A stretch of 64,000 bases of DNA from contig NC_134400.1 of NCBI RefSeq assembly GCF_050003625.1, positions 47,295,096 through 47,359,095 of the forward strand, given 5' to 3'. This DNA is from Haematobia irritans. Its lineage: Eukaryota > Arthropoda > Insecta > Diptera > Muscidae. A program made the translations under genes and the position numbers. Shown here in pieces: positions 57,743 through 64,000 of the stretch (the first letter of the stretch is position 1; every line of letters begins with the position of its first letter). Below the pieces are notes generated by a model. It had not been told where the DNA came from. It saw only the letters and a list, made by a program, of their open reading frames with translations, and ran no database searches.

Positions 57743-58531
57743 ATATGGGAAACATTTAAATCTGGAGCAATTTTAAGAAAACTTCGCAAAAGTTTATTTA
57801 TGATTTATCGCTCGATATATATATGCATTAGAAGTTAAGGAAAAATAGAGTAATTTTTACAACTTTTCGACTAAACAGTGGCGATTTTACATGGAAAATG
57901 TTGGTATTTTGACCATTTTTGTCGAAATCAGAAAAACATATATATGGGAGCTATATCTAAATCTGAACCGATTTCAACCAAATTTGGCACGCATAGCAAT
58001 AATGCTAATTCAACCCCTTGTGCAAAATTTCAACTAAATCGGAGTTAAAAATTGGCCTCTATGGTCATATGAGTGTAAATCGGGCGAAAGCTATATATGG
58101 GAGCTATATCTAAATCTGAACCGATTTCAACCAAATTTGGCACGCATAGCTACAATGCTAATTCTACTCCCTGTGCAAAATTTCAACTAAATCGGAGCAA
58201 AAAATTGGCCTCTGTGGGCAAATGAGTGTAAATCGGGTGAAAGCTATATATGGGAGCTATATCTAAATCTGAACCGATTTGGCTGATATTTTGCAAGTTT
58301 TTCGAGACTCATAAAATATTCGGATGTACGGAATTTGACGAAAATCGGTTGATATACACGCCAATTATGACCAGATCGGTGAAAAACATATATGGCAGCT
58401 ATATCTAAATCTGAACCGATTTTTTCCAAAATCAATAGGGATCGTCTTTGAGCCGAAACAGGACCCTATACCAAATTTTAGGACAATCGGACTAAAACTG
58501 CGAGCTGTACTTTGCACACAAAAATACATCA

Positions 58532-58577
<46 letters not shown>

Positions 58578-58719
58578 GGACATCGCTAAATCGACTCAGA
58601 ATTTAATTCTAAGACGATCGGTATACTAAACGATGGGTCTCAGACTTTTCCTTCTTGGCGTTACATACAAATGCACAAACTTATTATACCCTGTACCACA
58701 GTAGTGGTGAAGGGTATAA
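57743..58719 (+). mobile_element. DINE-like family B, unit 4 (5'-truncated)
   Basis: 977 bp, nearly identical to unit 3 with a few substitutions (for example GAATTTGACGAAAATCGG) and a longer uninterrupted GACA tract. It has the same 5' truncation point as unit 3. Confidence 0.85.
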
Positions 58720-59689
58720 ATATGGGAAACATTTAAATCTGAAGCAATTTTTAGGAAACTTCGCAAAAGTTTATTTATGATTTATCGCTCGATATATATG
58801 TATTAGAAGCTTAGGAAAATTAGAGTCATTTTTACAACTTTTCGACTAAGCAGTGGCGATTTTACAAGGAAAATGTTGGTATTTTGACCATTTTTGTCGA
58901 AATCAGAAAACCATATATATGGGGACTATATCTAAATCTGAACCGATGTCAACCAAATTTAACACGCATATCTACATTGCTAATTCTACTCCCTGTGCAA
59001 AATTTCAACTAAATCGGAGTTAAAAATTGGCTTCTGTGGTCATATGAGTGTAAATCGGGCGAAAGCTATATATGGGAGATATATCCAAATCTGAACCGAT
59101 TTCAACCAAATTTGGCACGCATAGTTACAATGCTAATTCTACTCCCTGTGCAAAATTTCAACTAAATCGGAGCAAAAAATTGGCCTATATGGGCAAATGA
59201 GTGTAAATCGGGCGAAAGCTATATATGGGAGCTATATCTAAATCTGAACCGATTTGGCTGATATTTTGCAAGTTTTTCGAGACTCATAAAATATTCGGAT
59301 GTACGGAATTTGAGGAAGATCGGTTGATATACACGCCAATTATGACCAGATCGGTGAAAAATATATATGGCAGCTATATCTAAATCTGAACCGATTTTTT
59401 CCAAAATCAATAGGGATCGTCTTTGAGCCGAAACAGGACCCTGTACCAAATTTTAGGACAATCGGACTAAAACTGCGAGCAGTACTTTGCACACAAAAAT
59501 ACACCAACAGACAGACAGACAGATAGACAGACAGACAGACAGACAGACGGACATCGCTAAATCGACTCAGAATTTAATTCTAAGACGATCGGTATACTAA
59601 ACGATGGGTCTCAGACTTTCCTTCTTGGCGTTACATACAAATGCACAAACTTATTATACCCTGTACCACAGTAGTGGTGAAGGGTATAA
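58720..59689 (+). mobile_element. DINE-like family B, unit 5 (5'-truncated)
   Basis: 970 bp, the most diverged of the units (TATGGGGACTATATCTAAAT, CTGTACCAAATTTTAGG), with the same truncation point as units 3 and 4 and a complete 3' hairpin end. Confidence 0.85.
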
Positions 59690-59988
59690 AAATTTGACAA
59701 AATTTTCTATATAAATAAAGTTTTGACAAAATTTTCTATAGAAATTAAATTTTGACAAAATTTTCTATAGAAAAAAAATTTTGACAAAATTTTCTACAGA
59801 AAAAAATTTTGACAAAATTGTCTACCGAAATCAAATTTTGACAAAATTTTCTACAGAAATAAAATTTTAATAAAAATTTCTATAGAAATAAAATTTTGAC
59901 AAAATTTTCTATAGAAATAAAATTTTGACAAAATTTTCTATAGAAATAAAATTTTGACAAAATTTTCTACAGAAATAAAACTTTGGTA
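59690..59988. repeat. 29-bp minisatellite, right part
   Basis: About ten TTTTGACAAAATTTTCTATAG units ending at TTGGTAGATTATTTTTGGC. It continues the array at 53750-54005 across the family B insertion. Confidence 0.88.
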
Positions 59989-60300
59989 GATTATTTTTGG
60001 CTCGAGTGCCAATCATGATTACCGATATGGACAAATTTTTGTGTAATTGGGGATTGGCTATATATAACTATAGACCAATATGGACCAATTTTTGCATGGT
60101 TATTAGCTGCCATATAGTTACACGACGTACCAAATTTCAACTGGATCGGATGAATTTTGCTCTTCCAAGAGGCTCCGGAGTTCAAATCTGGGGATCGGTT
60201 TATATGGGGGCTATACGTAAAAGTGGTCCAATATAGCCCATTTGCAATTCCATCTGACCTACATAAATAACAACTACTTATGCCAAGTTTCAAGTCGATA

Positions 60301-60948
60301 CACAGAAAAAAATTTCCGTAGTTAAACTAACGCTAAATTTAACTTATTTTTATTGGAAAAAAATTTATTTGCTAGTAGTTAAATTTTATTATTTTTTTTT
60401 GGAATTTTCTACAGCTTAATAAAATCTTACGTTTTTTAGGTATGTCTCAAAAATTTTATGAACTAACAAAATACTTCAAACTTATTATACATATATATAT
60501 ATTTTATAAATTGTGGATAATATCTCTAGGCTTATAAATCTTGCACTATAATTATAAGAATTTCTTCTTGTTGTGCAAGTTATCAATAAATAAATAAATG
60601 AAATGAAATGAAATGAAATAAATTTCAATGACCGTACACATAAGTTCAATATGAACTAAAGCAAACGAAGATTTTCGTACGATTCCCAAAAATAGTAAGA
60701 ATGAACTACTGTATAGTCAAAATGGTGATGATTTGCGCCAATGATTTACTTATTTTCTTTTAGTTCATTTTTTTTCTTCTATGAGAGGATGTAATTTCGT
60801 GATCTGCAGTTAAAAAGTACAACATAGCATTGAATTTTCCTGGTTTTAACAACGCTTTGTGGAAATCTCAAAATTTGGATTAAAAATTAGTTCAATTTTC
60901 GTGAGAGGTAGTTCATTCTTCCTATAAAACAGTTCACTTTTTTCGGTG
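60301..60948. mobile_element. TA-inserting TIR element, 648 bp (CACAG ends)
   Basis: The left end CACAGAAAAAAATTTCCG and the inverted right end CACTTTTTTCGGTG are flanked by TA (60299-60300, 60949-60950). The host sequence in other family A copies reads AAGTCGATAGCTTGTTTCG at this site, so the insertion and TA duplication are exact. The interior contains TAGTTCATTTTT phrases like those in the 3.8-kb element at 5481. Non-coding. Confidence 0.8.
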
Positions 60949-60965
60949 TAGCTTGTTTCGTTCGG

Positions 60966-61315
60966 GAGCCACCGTGGTGCAATGGTTAGCATGCCCGCCT
61001 TGCATACACAAGGTCGTGGGTTCGATTCCTGCTTCGACCGAACACCAAAAAGTTTTTCAACGGTGGATTATCCCACCTCAGTAATGCTGGTGACATTTCT
61101 GAGGGTTTCAAAGCTTCTCTAAGTGGTTTCAGTGCACTTTGGAACGCCGTTCGGACTCGCCTATACAAAGGAGGTCGCTTGTCATTGAGCTTAACATGGA
61201 ATCGGGCAGCACTCAGTGATAAGAGAGAAGTTCACCAATGTGGTATCACAATGGACTGAATAGTCTAAGTGAGCCTGATACATCGGGCTGCCACCTAACG
61301 TAACCTAACCTAACC
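60966..61315 (+). mobile_element. tRNA-derived SINE, full length, 9-bp target duplication
   Basis: 350 bp: GAGCCACCGTGGTGCAATGG head with A box, B box GGTTCGATTCC near 61018, body, GGCTGCC and a CCTAA-type tail. TTCGTTCGG is repeated on both sides (60957-60965, 61316-61324), and the flanks join to the normal family A sequence. The best reference copy of this SINE. Confidence 0.95.
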
Positions 61316-61463
61316 TTCGTTCGGAAGTTAGCGTGATTTCAATAGACGGGCGGACATGCTTAGATCGACTCAGAATTTCACCTCGACCCAGAATATACAT
61401 ACTTTATGGGGTCTTAGAACAATATTTTATACCCTCCTATGGTGGAGGGTATAAAAATATGAA

Positions 61464-61678
61464 TAACGGCCATTTTACCGTTAGTCTTTAACTGCCAGTA
61501 AACCAAAAGAAAAATGGAAATATCTCTTCTCTGGTTAATTTTAACTGGAAATGCTTCAGCAATTAAGTTCCTAACTGGCATATGGAATATATAGGCAAAA
61601 TTACATATATATCCATAGTACCGGTTAAAAGTTCATTGGCTAACGTAGCACTAACGGAGCTTCATGACAATGGGCGTA
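61464..61678. mobile_element. TAACGG-ended MITE, uninterrupted copy
   Basis: 215 bp from TAACGGCCATTTTACCGTTA to the inverted CTTCATGACAATGGGCGTA. It is the intact counterpart of the split copy at 5323-9347. Confidence 0.75.
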
Positions 61679-61736
61679 AAGCGAGTTTTATAAAATTGAA
61701 TTAAAAGAACTTCCTTTGCAACTAAAATAAAGAAAA

Positions 61737-61798
61737 TCCTTGGGAGAACATTTTTGAATGTTCTTTTAAAGTTGTGCCTTTAGCAGAACTTACCCTCC
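61737..61798 (+). repeat. CCCAGC-ended repeat, right-end fragment
   Basis: TTGGGAGAACATTTTTGAAT and AAAGTTGTGCCTTTAGCAG match the right end at 44560-44620. The terminal bases are lost. Confidence 0.5.
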
Positions 61799-62215
61799 AG
61801 CATGAATTGGGTACAAAGTGCTACTAATGACTGCCATTCACAATCGAACTACTTGAGTTACCTTCTAAATTCTTCTTAACATTATCTTCTAAATTGTAAG
61901 CTAGCCCATATGGAGGCTATGTTAGATGAAAATTTTCAACCGGATCGGATAAAATTTGAGCCCCCATGAGGCTTCAAATCTTGGGGAGTCGGTTTATATG
62001 GTAGCTATATATAATTATGGACCGATATAAACCAATTTTGGCTTGATTGTTAGAGAACTTATATGAGCATCGCGTACCAAATTTCAACCGGATCGTATGC
62101 AATTTGCTGTTCCAATAGGCTCCGGAAGTGAAATCTGGGGATGGGTTCAACAGACAGACGGACGGACATCGCTAGATCGACTAAATATATAATCGGCATA
62201 AATTTTGATTGTGCA
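61799..62215 (+). mobile_element. DINE-like family A-related element, decayed
   Basis: It starts near ACCCTCCAGCATGAATTGG, has about one and a half ~180-bp units and the core CAACAGACAGACGGACGGAC (62150-62169) with ATCGCTAGATCGACT. There is no clear 3' hairpin. Confidence 0.6.
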
Positions 62216-62302
62216 TAAAATAAATAACCATAGTAAGAATTATCCGATTTATGCCAAACATGTGCCGTATTGTGCGATAACTTGATTTTTTTATTTTAAA
62301 GG

Positions 62303-62575
62303 TGGTTTCGATCCCTGCTTCGACGGAACACCAAAAAGTTTTTCAGCGGTGGATTATCCCACCTCAGTAATGCTGGTGACATTTCTGAGTGTTTCAAAGC
62401 TTCTCTAAGTGGTTTCACTGCAATGTGGAACGCCGTTCGGACTTGGCTATAAAAAAGTGGTCCCTTGTCACTGAGCTAACATGAGCTAACAGTCAACTGT
62501 GGTGTCACAATGAACTGAATAGTCTAAGGGAGCCAGAAGTATCGGGTTGCCACTACACCTAACTTACCATTTAGT
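62303..62575 (+). mobile_element. tRNA-derived SINE, head-truncated
   Basis: It starts at the B box (GGTTTCGATCCCTGC) and carries the body to ACCTAACTTACC. The A box is absent and a small internal change lies near 62480. Confidence 0.75.
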
Positions 62576-62650
62576 GCACTTCATACTTTTTAATCCCTAA
62601 GTGTACGATTTTTTGGGTTTGTGAGTTAGTATGTCCACTTTACGTGTCTA

Positions 62651-63753
62651 CACGCACAAAAAAAACATGTTTGGACATGGTTGCCGCATCAATTTAATGC
62701 TTATCTAGAGTATGTAACTGTCGCGAAAATCATGTATTTTGTCTTTGTAAAAATAATTTTCGAGCGGAGAAAACTATATGTTGGCAATAAGCATTTAAAT
62801 GGTTCTCAAATGCCGCAAACATGTTATATTATTTAAATGATAGAATTTGAGACCATTACATGGTCGGAAAAATCATGAACCTGACCATTCAATTTTTTTA
62901 CTTTTTTGCAGGGAAAAAAGTATTTTTATAGGTTACGTATAAACATGTCTAGAACCATTACATGACCATAAAGACCATGTACATTGTTTTCGTGACCATT
63001 TACTTTTTTAATTTTTTTTGCTGCGAAAAGACTTTTATAAAAATATTGAGCAGGTACACACGCTTTTCATTTTTCGCGTCAGTCGTGTGTTGATTGTTTC
63101 TTGGAATGGACGGAGAATACGGAATTACTGTGTTTTGTGTTAATTTATTTATTCAGAAGTGGCACGTGGTTTTACGTGAACACAAAACAGGGGGAGTGTA
63201 ATTGAAAAAATGTGCCTGTTTTTTCTCATGTCTTATGTCTGCGTTGGTACATTTGATGGGCACGAAGTAAATATGGAATGATTACTTATTGTTTAAATTG
63301 AACCAAAATAGAGTGTGTAAAAATATGTGATGTTTGCTTGCACGACATTATAAATACAAATAAACAATGAATTAGTTTATAAGTAAATAAAGCAAATAAA
63401 TAAAGTTAATTTTGTGTTTTCTTTCTCAAGTGGCGTCCTTTTTTTCGACGACGAAAAAAGTTTTTTTCATAAAGATCAAAACATTTTAGCTTTTAACTGG
63501 AAGAAAAACATTTTTGACGAATACCATAACATTTTAGATCGTGAGCATTGTATTTTGATTCAAACATAACATAATTATTTTTATCAATATAATAACATTG
63601 TAGATGAGGACAATTTCATTTTTCTTAGAACCATGTTCACTGAGCCAACATGGTTGCAGGTGAAAATGTTACATGGTCGCCGCAAAAATAGCTTCTATCA
63701 TATTATTTTGCTCTTCGAATATGATTGTGACAATTATGTTTCTTCTCTGCGTG
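62651..63753. mobile_element. TA-inserting TIR element, 1.1 kb, related to the GCAGAGAAGG MITE
   Basis: The left end CACGCACAAAAAAAACATGT and the inverted right end GTTTCTTCTCTGCGTG are flanked by TA (62649-62650, 63754-63755). CATGTTT, ACATGGTC and TTTTGCTCTTCGAATATGAT link it to the MITEs at 2449 and 24353. The centre (63060-63430) has a different texture and ends in AATAAA repeats. No protein frame is recognisable. Confidence 0.6.
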
Positions 63754-63755
63754 TA

Positions 63756-64000
63756 ACTGTTCAGTACATGGTATACCGAATGGTACAATTTAGTAAGTGT
63801 TATACCTTTTTAGTACCTAACGTAATTATTACGGCTCGATCATCAGTCTGTCTCTTCACAATTTAATACGCACATAGATATATAGCGAAATAATTCTCTT
63901 AGGTTGGTTTACGCTACAAACTGCTCTGCCCGACTTTTATACTTGCTCATTGCTCTCTTTGCATCAGCTTCGCCTATCGTTGTGGCCTTATCATAGCTCC
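63756..64000. other. Unassigned sequence
   Basis: Nothing recognised up to the window edge. Confidence 0.3.

Larger units (their letters stand above)
53665..61454 (+). mobile_element. DINE-like family A element with four later insertions
   Basis: The 5' end AACAAGTATATACGGCCGTA at 53665 and 3' end CCTATGGTGGAGGGTATAA near 61454 belong to one element. Its own parts are 53665-54005 (5' end, then 29-bp minisatellite), 59690-60300 (rest of the minisatellite, CTCGAGTGCC flank, ~180-bp units), 60949-60965 and 61325-61454 (core and 3' end). Between them sit a tandem family B array, a TA-inserting TIR element and a SINE. Confidence 0.75.

Overview
The window is nuclear DNA from a higher fly. It is AT-rich, nearly intergenic in texture and packed with layered transposons, and it holds one host gene with introns on the minus strand. 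Three decayed copies of an irritans-subfamily mariner very close to Himar1 (Himar1 was first found in the horn fly, Haematobia irritans), tRNA-derived SINEs ending in CCTAA repeats, and DINE-1/mini-me-like elements point to a muscid fly. Haematobia irritans or a close relative is the best guess; this is inference from repeat content, not proof.

Host gene: a large PDZ-domain protein is read right to left. The start codon is at 51391 and three coding exons are visible (51391-51041, 50975-48526, 40711-37749). They are joined by canonical GT/AG sites with compatible phases (0, 2) and give 1921 residues before the last visible donor (37747-37748). The rest of the gene must lie left of 37749, probably beyond the window, because I found no convincing further exon. 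A 5' UTR splice acceptor sits at 51491-51492, so the promoter lies further right. Intron sizes differ sharply: 65 bp inside the PDZ domain, 7.8 kb for the next, and more than 37 kb if nothing is coded to the left.

Left part (1-37.7 kb), presumably intronic or 3' to the gene: Himar-like mariner copies (1.1-2.3, 19.9-21.0, 31.6-32.7 kb); a nest of transposons four deep, with a fifth insertion, at 4.96-9.55 kb; LINE remnants (3.3-4.2, 10.0-10.6, 14.4-15.4 kb); a BEL/Pao gag-protease remnant (18.4-19.0 kb); two DD37E-type elements (26.7-28.0, 33.9-35.2 kb); DINE-1-like elements, two of them forming a 2.5-kb inverted pair (21.8-24.3 kb); and a 2.5-kb 29-bp minisatellite (29.1-31.6 kb).

Middle part: the large intron (40.7-48.5 kb) holds a complete-ended non-autonomous Helitron inside a CCCAGC-ended element, a degenerate TATCCC tract and a complete DINE-like element.

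Right part (51.5-64 kb), upstream of the start codon: a 755-bp foldback element with a TAA target duplication, then a DINE-like element of 7.8 kb that was itself invaded by a tandem array of a second DINE-like family carrying GACA microsatellites, by a TA-inserting TIR element and by a SINE. I see no rRNA, CRISPR, bacterial genes or intact transposase. All transposase reading frames have stops, frameshifts, deletions or changed catalytic residues.
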